A DNA stretch of 64,000 bases from Desulfovibrionaceae bacterium (lineage in GTDB: Bacteria; Desulfobacterota; Desulfovibrionia; Desulfovibrionales; Desulfovibrionaceae). The notes beneath the pieces are model-generated. The model did no database searches. It saw nothing but the letters and a program-made list of their open reading frames with translations, and was not told where the DNA came from. How positions within the stretch are numbered: the stretch's first letter is position 1; the number at the start of each line of letters is the position of its first letter. Of this stretch, positions 25,227 through 34,563 are shown piece by piece. The stretch is from the NCBI GenBank assembly GCA_016932995.1, contig JAFGBU010000022.1:39591-103590 (forward strand), read 5' to 3'. A program made the position numbers and the translations under genes.

Positions 25227-25753
25227 GACTGGGCCCTTTCCAGGGCCTGCTCCACGGCCCTGGCCATGGCCTCGGGATCGGCCTCCCGGCCGTCCTCCAG
25301 AAAGGCCAGCTGGATGTTGACCTCCCGCTGGATCTCCACCGCGCCGGGGTCGAAGTACTCCTGCCAGGCCTTCGCGGCCTTTTCGGTCTTGCCCAGGCGC
25401 AGGAGCGAGAGCCCCAAAAACAGGCTGGCCCGGTTGTCCTTGCCCGAGATCTTGAGCGCCCGCTCGAACTCCAGCCGGGCCTGCAAAGGCCTGCCCAGCC
25501 GGTACAGGGTCTCGCCCAGCCGCTGCCTGGCCGGGGCGTTGTTCGGCTCGTCCGTGACGAACTCCCGGTACTTGGCCGCGGCCTCCTCCAGGTCGCCCTG
25601 CTCAAAGGCCCTGTTGGCCGCGTCCAGGATGGGCAGCGAGGCCGAGGTCCCGGCCAGGGGCCTGGTCGCGTCCCAGTCGCCCTTGAGCCTGCCGATGGCC
25701 CCGAAGAGCAGCTTGCGCCTGGACACATCGACCTTTTCGTCTCCCTTGGACAT
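25223..25753 (-). CDS. TPR protein with twin-arginine-like N-terminus
   Basis: 176 residues. Two to three TPR units (ILDAANRAFEQGDLEEAAAKYREFV, ARQRLGETLYRLGRPLQARLEFERAL, NRASLFLGLSLLRLGKTEKAAKAW) follow an N-terminal DVSRRKLLFGAIGRLKG. The SRRKLLFG stretch looks like a Tat motif, but the following segment is not hydrophobic enough for a normal signal, so export is uncertain. ATG with AAGGGG upstream; a longer frame to 25861 is not supported. Confidence 0.8.
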   Translation of the reverse strand: MSKGDEKVDVSRRKLLFGAIGRLKGDWDATRPLAGTSASLPILDAANRAFEQGDLEEAAAKYREFVTDEPNNAPARQRLGETLYRLGRPLQARLEFERALKISGKDNRASLFLGLSLLRLGKTEKAAKAWQEYFDPGAVEIQREVNIQLAFLEDGREADPEAMARAVEQALERAQS

Positions 25754-25838
25754 GGATAACCCCTTGCATTCTGTTGCCTCAGAACATACCTCATTCACTG
25801 ACCGGGTCAACAGGGCTGCGACACGCCCGGGGGGGGAC

Positions 25839-27599
25839 ATGAACGGCTGGACAGGCTCCATACTCCTGGTCGATCTGGACCGCGGCGAGACCGGGGTCCT
25901 GCGGCCGGACAGGGCCCTTTACGCCAAGTTTCTGGGCGGCCGGGGCCTGGCCGGACACTTCCTGCGGCCCAAGGCCACCCTGGCCTGGGACGATCCGGAA
26001 ACACCCCTGCTGGTGTTCACCGGCCCGCTGAACGGCACGGCCTCGCCCACCCCGGGCCGGGCGACGATCATGTCCCGGTCCCCGCTCACCCCGGCCACGG
26101 CCTGCTCCTCGGTCGGGGGCCGATTGGGCCGCGAGCTCAAGAACGCGGGCTGGGACGGGCTGATCATAACCGGCAAGAGCGCCCGGCCCGTGGGCCTGGA
26201 GATACGGGACCGCGAGGCGCGCCTCGTGGACGCCTCCATGCTCGCCGGGCTGACCACGGGCCGGATATTCGACCGCCTCACGGCCAGTGAACCCAAGGCC
26301 TCGCTGGCCGCGACCGGCCCGGCCGCGGAGAACGGGGTCCTGTTCGCCTCGATCGCCGTGGACCGGCACCACGCCGCGGGCCGAAGCGGCCTGGGCCTGA
26401 CCATGGCCGCCAAGGGCCTGAAGTACCTGCTCATCCTAGGCACGGGCAGGACCGAGGTCCACGACCCCGCGATGCTCAAGCAGGCCAGGCAGGACATCCT
26501 GCGCCTGACCGCGGCCTCGCCGGTGCTCATGGGCGGGCTGGGCCTGAGCCGCTACGGCACCCCGGCCCTCTACGACCTCATGCACTCCAGGCGCATGATG
26601 CCCACGGACAACTTCAGGCACACCCGGTTCGAGGCCGCGGCCAGGCTGAACGCCCACGCCCTGGTCCAGAGATTCCGGCCCAAGGCCGCGGGCTGCGCGG
26701 GCTGCCACATCCGCTGCAAGCGCGTGGACGAGTCCGGCCGCAGCCTGCCCGAGTTCGAGTCCTTGTCCCACTTCACCGCCCTGATAGGCAACGACGACCT
26801 GGACGCGGCCGTGGCGGCCAACGAATTGTGCAACGAGTACGGCATGGACGCCATCTCGGCCGGGGCCACCCTGGCCTGCCTTTTGGAGATCACCGGGGAG
26901 GAGGTCTCGGGCGCGCGCATCCTGGAGCTTTTGCGGGACACGGCCCTGGGCCGGGGCCTGGGCGCGGACCTCGGCCGAGGCTCCAGGCGCCTGGCCGAGT
27001 ACATGGGCTGGCCCGAAAAATCCATGTCGGTCAAGGGCCTGGAGCTTCCGGCCTACGACCCGCGCGGGGCCTACGGCATGGCCCTGGCCCTGGCCGTGGC
27101 CACCAGGGGCGGCTGCCACCTGGCCGCCTACCCGGTGAGCCACGAGATACTGCGCAAGCCCGTGGCCACGGACCGCTTCAGCTTCAGCGGCAAGGCGCGC
27201 ATGATCAAGATCGCCGAGGACATGAACGCGGCCGTGGACTCGCTTCCGGCCTGCAAGTTCACCTTTTTCGCGGCCGGGCTGGAGGAGTACGCCAAGGCCT
27301 ACACCGCGGTCACGGGCGAGCCCTCCTCGGCCCAGGACCTCCTGCTCGCGGGCGAGCGCGTCTACTACAACGAGCGCATAATGAACGCCCTGAACGGGCT
27401 GACGATCAAGGACGACGACCTGCCGGTCCGCTTCTTCGAGGACGACGGGGACAGCGGCGGGGGCGTGAGCGTGAAGGCCCTTGACCGGGACGAATTCCTG
27501 GACGCCCGGGAGCGCTACTGCCGGGTGCGCGGCCTGGACGAGCACGGCAGGCCGACCGGGCAGACCGCGCAAAGGCTGGGGCTGGAATGGAACGACTAA
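25839..27599 (+). CDS. Tungsten/molybdenum aldehyde:ferredoxin oxidoreductase
   Basis: 586 residues, the usual size of the AOR family, which oxidises aldehydes to acids with a bis-pterin tungsten or molybdenum cofactor and a [4Fe-4S] cluster and reduces ferredoxin. The N-terminal domain begins GWTGSILLVDLDRGETGVL and includes YAKFLGGRGLAGHFL. Cluster ligands are CAGCHIRC (about residues 286-293) plus a distal Cys near 471 (LPACKFTFF), and NDDLDAAVAANELCNEYGMDAISAG is a conserved pterin-site block. The substrate is unknown; the overlapping aldolase gene downstream suggests an aldehyde produced by that enzyme. Confidence 0.93.
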   Translation: MNGWTGSILLVDLDRGETGVLRPDRALYAKFLGGRGLAGHFLRPKATLAWDDPETPLLVFTGPLNGTASPTPGRATIMSRSPLTPATACSSVGGRLGRELKNAGWDGLIITGKSARPVGLEIRDREARLVDASMLAGLTTGRIFDRLTASEPKASLAATGPAAENGVLFASIAVDRHHAAGRSGLGLTMAAKGLKYLLILGTGRTEVHDPAMLKQARQDILRLTAASPVLMGGLGLSRYGTPALYDLMHSRRMMPTDNFRHTRFEAAARLNAHALVQRFRPKAAGCAGCHIRCKRVDESGRSLPEFESLSHFTALIGNDDLDAAVAANELCNEYGMDAISAGATLACLLEITGEEVSGARILELLRDTALGRGLGADLGRGSRRLAEYMGWPEKSMSVKGLELPAYDPRGAYGMALALAVATRGGCHLAAYPVSHEILRKPVATDRFSFSGKARMIKIAEDMNAAVDSLPACKFTFFAAGLEEYAKAYTAVTGEPSSAQDLLLAGERVYYNERIMNALNGLTIKDDDLPVRFFEDDGDSGGGVSVKALDRDEFLDARERYCRVRGLDEHGRPTGQTAQRLGLEWND

Positions 27600-28780
27600 T
27601 CAACAAGTACGCGGCCAAGCTCATCCGGGCCGGGCTGTGCGACCCGGGCGAGCCCCTGGTGGCCGGGCTGGACGACGAGCTGGTCTGGAACCGCGAGGAT
27701 GACATCCGGCCGGAGCTGGAAAGGCTCTTTAAGCTCTTGAGCATCAACTCCCTGGTCTGCGCCAGGCCCGCGGAGCCCTTTCAGACCATCATCAATCATC
27801 TGGCCGACAAGCACCCCACGGTCATCCGGCCCCAGGACTGCGAGACCAGGACCTTTCTGCACGACCTGCCCGTGGCCCCGGAGTTCTCGGCCCGGGCCAT
27901 GGCCGAGGCCCTGCGGCGCAGGAAGAGCGTCATCGTCCCCCACCCCGAGGGCGGCCGGGCCGTGGTCGCCTGCGGCGCGGTCAGCCCGGAGCAGGGATTC
28001 GTGTTTTTGTCCTCGGTCTGCTTCGCCGGCTTCGTGCTCTTCTTCTCCGAGCACCTGGACGAGACGCGCAAAGGCCTGGCCAAAAAGGACCAGGTCCGGG
28101 CCTTTGAGCGGGCCGCGGGATTTTTGCCCGAGCCGGTCCCGGCCGCGCCGAGGCTCATGAGCGGGCCGTTTCTGTCCGAGGACGAGGCCCTGGCGGCCAT
28201 TGCCCAGGCCGGGCGGCACACCGTGGACCTCGGCCTGGTGGACTCCTACTTCGGGAACGTCTCCTACCGGCTCGGGGACCTGCTCTACATCAGCCAGACC
28301 GGCAGCTCCCTGGACGAGCTGGAGGGCTGCGTCGACCCCTGCCCCATGGACGACTCGTCCTGCGCCGGGCTGACCGCGTCGAGCGAGCTGACCGCGCACA
28401 TGGCCATTGTCCGGGGCTCCCAGGCCAGGGCCATCCTGCACGGCCACCCCAGGTTCACGGTCGTCCTGTCCATGGACTGCGGCCTGGCGGACTGCCCGGA
28501 GCGCGGCCAGTGCCACGTCAGATGCCCCGGACGGCGCAGCGTGTGCGGGGTTCCGGTGGTGCCGGGAGAGGTGGGCGCCGGGCCCTTGGGCCTGGCCCGC
28601 ACCCTGCCCCCGGCGATCATGGCCCCGGACAACGAGTCCGGCGCGGCCATAGTTTACGGCCACGGCCTGTTCGCCACGGACCACACGGACTTCAACCGGA
28701 CGCTTGAGACCATGATCGAGGTCGAGAACGCCTGCCGGGCCGAGTACTTCGAGCGCCTGGCCGGAGGCGGCGGGGCCTAA
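27587..28780 (+). CDS. Class II aldolase/adducin-family protein with extra N-terminal domain
   Basis: 397 residues, translated from an ATG 13 nt inside the aldehyde oxidoreductase gene. Residues about 205-390 form the class II aldolase fold with the metal site: SSELTAHM (catalytic-type Glu), ILHGHPRF (HGH near 284) and VYGHGLFATD (third His near 358), as in fuculose-phosphate aldolase or sugar-phosphate epimerases. The first ~190 residues are a separate region I do not recognise. Between the metal histidines lies a Cys-rich insert (about 298-320: CGLADC, CHVRC, SVC) that could hold a second metal. The TAA stop abuts repeat copy 2. Confidence 0.85.
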   Translation: MERLINKYAAKLIRAGLCDPGEPLVAGLDDELVWNREDDIRPELERLFKLLSINSLVCARPAEPFQTIINHLADKHPTVIRPQDCETRTFLHDLPVAPEFSARAMAEALRRRKSVIVPHPEGGRAVVACGAVSPEQGFVFLSSVCFAGFVLFFSEHLDETRKGLAKKDQVRAFERAAGFLPEPVPAAPRLMSGPFLSEDEALAAIAQAGRHTVDLGLVDSYFGNVSYRLGDLLYISQTGSSLDELEGCVDPCPMDDSSCAGLTASSELTAHMAIVRGSQARAILHGHPRFTVVLSMDCGLADCPERGQCHVRCPGRRSVCGVPVVPGEVGAGPLGLARTLPPAIMAPDNESGAAIVYGHGLFATDHTDFNRTLETMIEVENACRAEYFERLAGGGGA

Positions 28781-28835
28781 CAGAATGTTGAAAAAGTCCG
28801 TCCCGGCGCGCGGAGGTTGTTGATCAACAACCTCC
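28778..28835 (+). repeat. Intergenic repeat, short copy (copy 2)
   Basis: Same outer sequence as copy 1 (TAACAGAATGTTGAAAAAGT...), ending in a perfect 24-bp palindrome at 28812-28835 (GGAGGTTGTTGA and its complement). The three middle hairpins of copy 1 are missing, with the junction at CCGTCC, which occurs twice in copy 1. It lies between convergent genes and includes the aldolase stop codon. Confidence 0.9.
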
Positions 28836-28841
28836 TGGCCC

Positions 28842-30050
28842 TCAGCAGGTCGAACGGGCGTCCACCAGGGCGTTGCGCTGGTAGGCCCGAAGCCCGAAGT
28901 CCGGGATCGCGGCCAGGATGTGGTCGAAGATGTCCGACTGCACGGCCTCGTACCTGGTCCAGTCCGTGTCGGCCACAAAGCAATAAATTTCCAGGGGCAG
29001 GCCCTCGGAGGCCGAGGGCTGGAGCTGGCGCACCATCAGGGTCAGGTCCTGGCGGATCAGGGGATGGTTCTTCAGGTAGTTGAGCACGTAGGCCCTGAAC
29101 AGCCCGATGTTGGTCAATTGCCTGCCGTCCATGGTCAGGTCCCGGTCCGCGCCGATCCTCTGGTTGTATTCGGCTATATCCCTTTCCTTGGCCTCGATGT
29201 GGGCCGCAAGCAGCCTGAGCCGCCTCAGCTTGTCCAGCATGGATTGGTCCGCGAACCGGACGCTCGACTGGTCGAGGAGCACGCTGCGCTTGACGCGCCG
29301 GCAGCCCGCGTCCTTCATGCCGCGCCAGTTCTTGAACGAGCTGTCCAAAAACTTGTGGGTCGGGATGGCGACCACGGTCTTGTCGAAGTTCTGGACCTTG
29401 ACCGTGTGCAGGGCCACGTCGATCACGTCGCCGTCCGCGCCCATGGAGGGCATCTCGATCCAGTCGCCCTTGCGCAGCAGGTCGTTGCCCGAGATATGGA
29501 TCCCGGCCACAAAGGACAAAATGGTGTCCTTGAACACCAGCATGAGCACCGCGGTCAGGGCCCCGATGCCCGAGAGCAGGCCCCAGGGCGACTTGTCCAG
29601 GACCACGGACAGGGCCACGACCGCGGCGATGACGAAGATGAATATCTTGGCCAGCTGGACATAGCCCTTGATCGGCCGCCTGTGGGAGACCTCGAAGGTC
29701 TGGTACAGGTCGCTCAAAGAGGACAAGAGCTTGTCCACGACCAGGGCCGCGATCACGACCACGTACACCGAAAGGGCCTTGCGCATGTCCGCCTGGTGGC
29801 GCGGGAAGAGCTCCGTGCCCCAGTAGATGACCGCGGCCGGGGCGAGGTGCGCGGCGCGCTCGAAGAACCTGTTCTTGACCAGCAGGTCGTCGAAGCGGGT
29901 CTTGGTCCTGGCGCACAGGTTGTTGACCGCCCGGATCATGATCCTCTTGGCCGCCAGGTAGGAGACCGCGGCCGCGAGCAGCAGTATCGCGGCCTCCAGG
30001 GCGTCCTGGGCGTAGGGGATGCGGCCGATCGCGTCCTGAATGGAGTCCAT
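28842..30050 (-). CDS. MscS-family mechanosensitive channel (YbdG-like)
   Basis: 402 residues, near the size of E. coli YbdG (miniconductance). Five hydrophobic helices end in the pore-lining TM3 and beta domain: LLSGIGALTAVLMLVFKDTILSFVAGIHI, GDWIEMPSMGADGDVIDVALHTVKVQNFDKTVVAIPTHKFL. A YbdG-type insertion and cytoplasmic domain follow (LTNIGLFRAYVLNYLKNHPLI). The ATG at 30050 has AGGAGG 8 nt upstream; a longer frame to 30173 lacks a ribosome-binding site. The gene is bracketed by inverted copies of the 58-bp repeat. Confidence 0.92.
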   Translation of the reverse strand: MDSIQDAIGRIPYAQDALEAAILLLAAAVSYLAAKRIMIRAVNNLCARTKTRFDDLLVKNRFFERAAHLAPAAVIYWGTELFPRHQADMRKALSVYVVVIAALVVDKLLSSLSDLYQTFEVSHRRPIKGYVQLAKIFIFVIAAVVALSVVLDKSPWGLLSGIGALTAVLMLVFKDTILSFVAGIHISGNDLLRKGDWIEMPSMGADGDVIDVALHTVKVQNFDKTVVAIPTHKFLDSSFKNWRGMKDAGCRRVKRSVLLDQSSVRFADQSMLDKLRRLRLLAAHIEAKERDIAEYNQRIGADRDLTMDGRQLTNIGLFRAYVLNYLKNHPLIRQDLTLMVRQLQPSASEGLPLEIYCFVADTDWTRYEAVQSDIFDHILAAIPDFGLRAYQRNALVDARSTC

Positions 30051-30161
30051 GCCCTTTCCCTCCTGTCGCGGACCCCGGCCCAGGGCCAGCTCGGTTGATT
30101 CCGGTCTTGCGCCCGCGGCCTTGTGTTTGGCACTTTTGGTCAAAAAAAACAACGGCGCACA

Positions 30162-30182
30162 AAGGCCGCCCAAAGGCGGCCC
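30162..30182 (-). terminator. Possible terminator between octaheme cytochrome and channel genes
   Basis: 7-bp stem GGCCGCC/GGCGGCC with a 4-nt loop; a run of T residues follows on the minus strand about 15 nt later (TTGTTTTTTTTG). Confidence 0.4.
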
Positions 30183-30209
30183 TTGATCGGGGCAGGCCGA
30201 CCCGACCTA

Positions 30210-30264
30210 GGAGGTTGTTGATCAACAACCTCCGCGCGCCGGGACGGACCTTTTCAACATTCTG
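30210..30264 (-). repeat. Intergenic repeat, short copy, inverted (copy 3)
   Basis: Inverted relative to copies 1 and 2. Read on the minus strand it starts CAGAATGTTGAAAAGG directly after the TAG stop of the octaheme cytochrome gene and ends in the 24-bp palindrome at 30210-30233. With copy 2 it flanks the MscS gene as a 1.49-kb inverted-repeat-bounded segment. Confidence 0.9.
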
Positions 30265-31785
30265 CTAGGGGGCCTTGGGGCCCAGGGCCTTGCGCACGGC
30301 AAGCCAGTCGCGCATCAGGGCCAGCCGCCGGGTGATCTGGTAGCGGCCGTCCGCGAACACCCCGTAGTCCCCGCCCCCGGCCATGGCCGAGGAAAAGCGC
30401 ACCGAGTTGGCCGAGAACAGCCAGATGTCGCACCAGGTGCGCTCGATGAACTCGTCGAAGATGTTGCCGCTCTCGGCCAGGCCCAGGGCGTAGCCCTGGC
30501 TCCAGGCCTCCAAAAGGACCTTGGTCGCGGCCAAGGTCGAGGCGTTGGTGGTCCTGATCGTGTTTTCCAGACGCCTCCAGTGGCCCTCGACCCAGGAGTC
30601 CGCGTGGCACTTGCGGCAGGCCGCCTGCATCAACCCCTTGCGCCGGGCCATTTCCTCGGGCCTGATCAGGAACTCCGAGGCCGGGGTCCCGTCCAGGGCC
30701 GTGGCCAGAGGCAGGCCGTCGGCGTTCTTGATGATCCTCGTGTCCGGCGAGGCCGGCTGGGGATGGGCGTAGATGACCCCGAATATGCGCCAGGGCAGGC
30801 GGTCCATGACCGCGTGGCTGCGCTCGGCAACGACCTGGCCCTCGGGGTCCAGGAGAAGGCTCATGTGGCAGGCCGCGCAGGTGGGCGCGGAAAAGTCCCG
30901 GCCCACGGTCCAGGCCGCGGGCGAGTAGTCCCAGTCGTGGCCCTCGGCCGCCTGGATGTTGCCGTGCTTGCTGGCCGCGTAGACCTTGTAGGCCGGCACG
31001 TCCGGGCCGTCGTGACACTCCTTGCAGGTATAGGGCTTGCGCGCCTCGGCCATGGAGAAGCCGTGGCGGGTGTGGCAGGCCGTGCAGGAGCCCAGGCTGT
31101 TGTCCGTGTTCACCCGGCCCACGCCCTGGTTCGGCCAGCCCGCGACCTGCGGGAAGTCCATGTCCCCGAACTCCGTGTCCCTGGCGGCCTTGCCCGAGAC
31201 CACAAGCCTGGTGCCGTGGCAGTAGAGGCAGGACTCGGCCTCGGTGTCCGGGTCCGGCGCGGCCGGGCCGGACTTGCCGAGGGACGGAACCCCGTCGATG
31301 CCCAGGACCAGGGACTGGTAGACCGGGTTGTCCTTGAGGTTGCCGTAGGCCAGGGCCATGATGTTCTGCGAGTACTGGGCGCGCTCCGCGGCGTGGCACA
31401 CGGCGCAGTCGTCCGGGCTGACCGCGGTGTGCACCCGGTAACCGTTGTGCTCGAAGGTCCCGGCGTGGCGCTCGGCCCTCATGGTGTGGCACTCGGCGCA
31501 GCCCACGGGGTCGGCCAGGAGCGGCCCGGGGATGTCCTTGCTTGAGACCTTGCGGCCCGGGTCCTTGACCTTCACGGCCTGGCCGGGCGTGGTCAGGGCG
31601 TGGCGGCTCTTTTTCCAGGCCGCGACAAGGCCCGGGTGAATGGCCTCGTGGCAGCCCAGGCACTCGGCGCTGGCCTCGGACGCGGCCGGGGCCGCGGGGG
31701 CCGGGGCCTTGGGGGCCGAAAGCGCTGGGCCCGGGGCCAAAACCAGGGCCAAGCCAAGGCCGAGAATACAAAGACATGTCCTCAT
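30265..31785 (-). CDS. Octaheme c-type cytochrome, hydroxylamine oxidoreductase-like
   Basis: 506 residues with a Sec signal peptide (MRTCLCILGLGLALVLAPGPALSA) and eight CxxCH heme motifs: CLGCH, CAECH, CAVCH, CLYCH, CTACH, CKECH, CAACH and CRKCH. The stretch CTACHTRHGFSMAEARKPYTCKECHDGPD followed by SKHG is characteristic of the HAO family. Periplasmic members act on hydroxylamine, or in the reductive epsilon-HAO subgroup on nitrite or hydroxylamine. There is no cytochrome c or quinol dehydrogenase partner beside it, so direction and substrate are open. A TTGACA promoter and an AAGGAG ribosome-binding site precede it. Confidence 0.88.
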   Translation of the reverse strand: MRTCLCILGLGLALVLAPGPALSAPKAPAPAAPAASEASAECLGCHEAIHPGLVAAWKKSRHALTTPGQAVKVKDPGRKVSSKDIPGPLLADPVGCAECHTMRAERHAGTFEHNGYRVHTAVSPDDCAVCHAAERAQYSQNIMALAYGNLKDNPVYQSLVLGIDGVPSLGKSGPAAPDPDTEAESCLYCHGTRLVVSGKAARDTEFGDMDFPQVAGWPNQGVGRVNTDNSLGSCTACHTRHGFSMAEARKPYTCKECHDGPDVPAYKVYAASKHGNIQAAEGHDWDYSPAAWTVGRDFSAPTCAACHMSLLLDPEGQVVAERSHAVMDRLPWRIFGVIYAHPQPASPDTRIIKNADGLPLATALDGTPASEFLIRPEEMARRKGLMQAACRKCHADSWVEGHWRRLENTIRTTNASTLAATKVLLEAWSQGYALGLAESGNIFDEFIERTWCDIWLFSANSVRFSSAMAGGGDYGVFADGRYQITRRLALMRDWLAVRKALGPKAP

Positions 31786-31814
31786 GGCCTGCTCCTTTTT
31801 TTGGTTTTGGCTGA

Positions 31815-31844
31815 AATTTAGCCTTGCGGCCCCGGGTCTGTCAA
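31815..31844 (-). promoter_or_regulatory. Promoter of the octaheme cytochrome gene
   Basis: Minus strand TTGACA (31844-31839), 18-nt spacer, TAAATT (31820-31815), 29 nt before the ATG. Confidence 0.6.
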
Positions 31845-31971
31845 ACCCGGCCGTGTCCGGGCCCGGCCGGGAACGTGCGGTGGCTGGTCCGGCCCGGGAG
31901 GCGGGCGACCGGCAAGGGGCAGGGGGTTGCAGGCGGCTGCCCGGCAGGGGCCGATTTTTGAGCCGGGCCGA

Positions 31972-32316
31972 TCACGCCCTGAAGGTGAAGAAGACCGCGC
32001 CCAAAATGCACAGCCCCGCGAGCACATGGTTCGAATTCAAGGGCTGGCCCATGTACCATATGGAAAACGGGGCAAAAACAAGAAGGCTGATTATTTCCTG
32101 GAGAAGCTTCAACTGCGGGAGCGACAGCGCGCTGAAGCCGATGCGGTTGGCTGGAACCTGGATCAGGTATTCAAAAAAGGCGATGGCCCAGCTGAGAATC
32201 GCGGCCACGTACCAGGCCCTGCCGATGAGATGTTTGAGATGGGCGTACCAGGCGATGGTCATGAAAAGATTTGAAGCCACAAGCAACAAAACGGTCTTCA
32301 CAATGGTTGTACTCAA
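31972..32316 (-). CDS. DUF486-family small membrane protein
   Basis: 114 residues with four membrane helices, the whole length matching the DUF486 family related to small drug/metabolite transporters: LFMTIAWYAHLKHLIGRAW, WAIAFFEYLIQVPANRIGF and PLNSNHVLAGLCILGAVFF. The start is a TTG with GAGGGGG 8 nt ahead; no better ATG exists in frame. Substrate unknown. Confidence 0.85.
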   Translation of the reverse strand: MSTTIVKTVLLLVASNLFMTIAWYAHLKHLIGRAWYVAAILSWAIAFFEYLIQVPANRIGFSALSLPQLKLLQEIISLLVFAPFSIWYMGQPLNSNHVLAGLCILGAVFFTFRA

Positions 32317-32422
32317 GCATGCGACCCCCTCGTTGAAGTTGATCCGCGTCGAGCGCCGGGGCCGGTACTTGTTTCCAAGGCCAAAACGCCCGGCCGGCGC
32401 AACGACCGCCCGGCCCGCCCAC

Positions 32423-32457
32423 GGAAAAAGGGCCGGTCAACGAGGTTGACCGGCCCT
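32423..32457 (-). terminator. Terminator of tRNA-Ala
   Basis: 13-bp perfect stem AGGGCCGGTCAAC / GTTGACCGGCCCT with loop GAG, followed on the minus strand by TTTTTCC. Textbook rho-independent terminator 14 nt after the tRNA. Confidence 0.92.
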
Positions 32458-32470
32458 GTGCCAAGCTTTC

Positions 32471-32546
<76 letters not shown>

Positions 32547-32563
32547 ACGCGGGTGAGGGAGCT

Positions 32564-32592
32564 TTTTTAGCCGCGCCCCACGCCCTTGTCAA
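32564..32592 (-). promoter_or_regulatory. Promoter of tRNA-Ala
   Basis: Minus strand TTGACA (32592-32587), 17-nt spacer, TAAAAA (32569-32564), 18 nt before the tRNA. Confidence 0.8.
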
Positions 32593-32713
32593 CACCTAAC
32601 CAGAAAAAAAGCCCCCCGGTCAAGCCGCCCGCCGGCCGCATTGATTCGCCCCCGGTCTTGAAGTAAACATCTCAAACCGGCCGCCTCGGCCCGTCAACCA
32701 AAAAAAGGACCCC

Positions 32714-33705
32714 ATGACCGCGATCCTGCGACGCCTGCTCATAAAACTCGCCTGGGTGGCCGTGGTCTTCTTCGGCATCACCGTCATCAGCTTCTGGGTC
32801 ATCCACCTGGCCCCGGGCTCGCCCACCGACCTCCAGACCACCCTGAACCCCTCGGTCTCCCCGGAGGCCAGGCAGCGCCTGGAAAAGCTCTACGGCCTGG
32901 ACCGGCCCCTGCACGTCCAGTACGCCGGATGGCTGGCCCGGCTGGCCAGGTTCGACTTCGGCCAGAGCATGTCCGGGGACCACCGCCAGGTCTGGGACAA
33001 GATCAAGGAACGCCTGCCCCTGACCTTCGGCATGAACCTGGTCTCCCTCATCCTGACCCTGCTGTTGGCCGTGCCCATCGGCGTGGCCTCGGCCTGGCGG
33101 CAGGGCCGCTGGTTCGACCGGGGCATGACCGTGCTCGTGTTCATCGGCTTCGCCATGCCCGGGTTCTGGCTCGCCCTGCTGCTCATGCTCCTTCTGGGCA
33201 TCTACTTCCCTATTCTGCCCATCTCCGGCCTGACCTCGCTCGACTTCCAGTTCATGTCCCCCTGGGCAAAGGTCTGGGACCTGGCCAGGCACCTGGTCCT
33301 GCCGGTGTTCATCTACACCTTCGGCAGCCTGGCGGGCATGTCCCGGTTCATGCGCGCCTCCATGCTCGAGGTCCTGCGCCAGGACTACATCATGACCGCC
33401 CGGGCCAAGGGCCTGCCCGCCCGGACCGTGGTCTTCAAGCACGCCATGCGCAACGCGCTCATGCCGGTCATCACCGTCCTGGGCCTGAGCGTGCCCGGGC
33501 TCATCGGCGGCAGCGTGATCATCGAGTCCATCTTCGCCCTGCCCGGCCTGGGCCAGCTCTTCTACCAGGCGGTCATGGCCCGGGACTACCCCCTGATCAT
33601 GGGCAGCCTGGTTTTGGGCGCGGTCCTGACCCTGGCCGGGAACCTCCTGGCCGACCTGGGCTACGCCGCGGCCGACCCCCGGGTCCGGCTGGCCGGGAGG
33701 GACTC

Positions 33706-33709
<4 letters not shown>
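32714..33709 (+). CDS. DppB/OppB-type peptide or nickel ABC permease
   Basis: 331 residues, six membrane helices. The N-terminus ([30 protein letters not shown]) and the cytoplasmic EAA loop ([37 protein letters not shown]) are typical of the inner-membrane permease in dipeptide/oligopeptide/nickel importers. It is coupled to the second permease by a GTGA overlap. No solute-binding protein or ATPase gene is near, so those components must be encoded elsewhere. Confidence 0.92.
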
Positions 33710-34548
<839 letters not shown>

Positions 34549-34563
34549 TCTAATGGGAACGTC

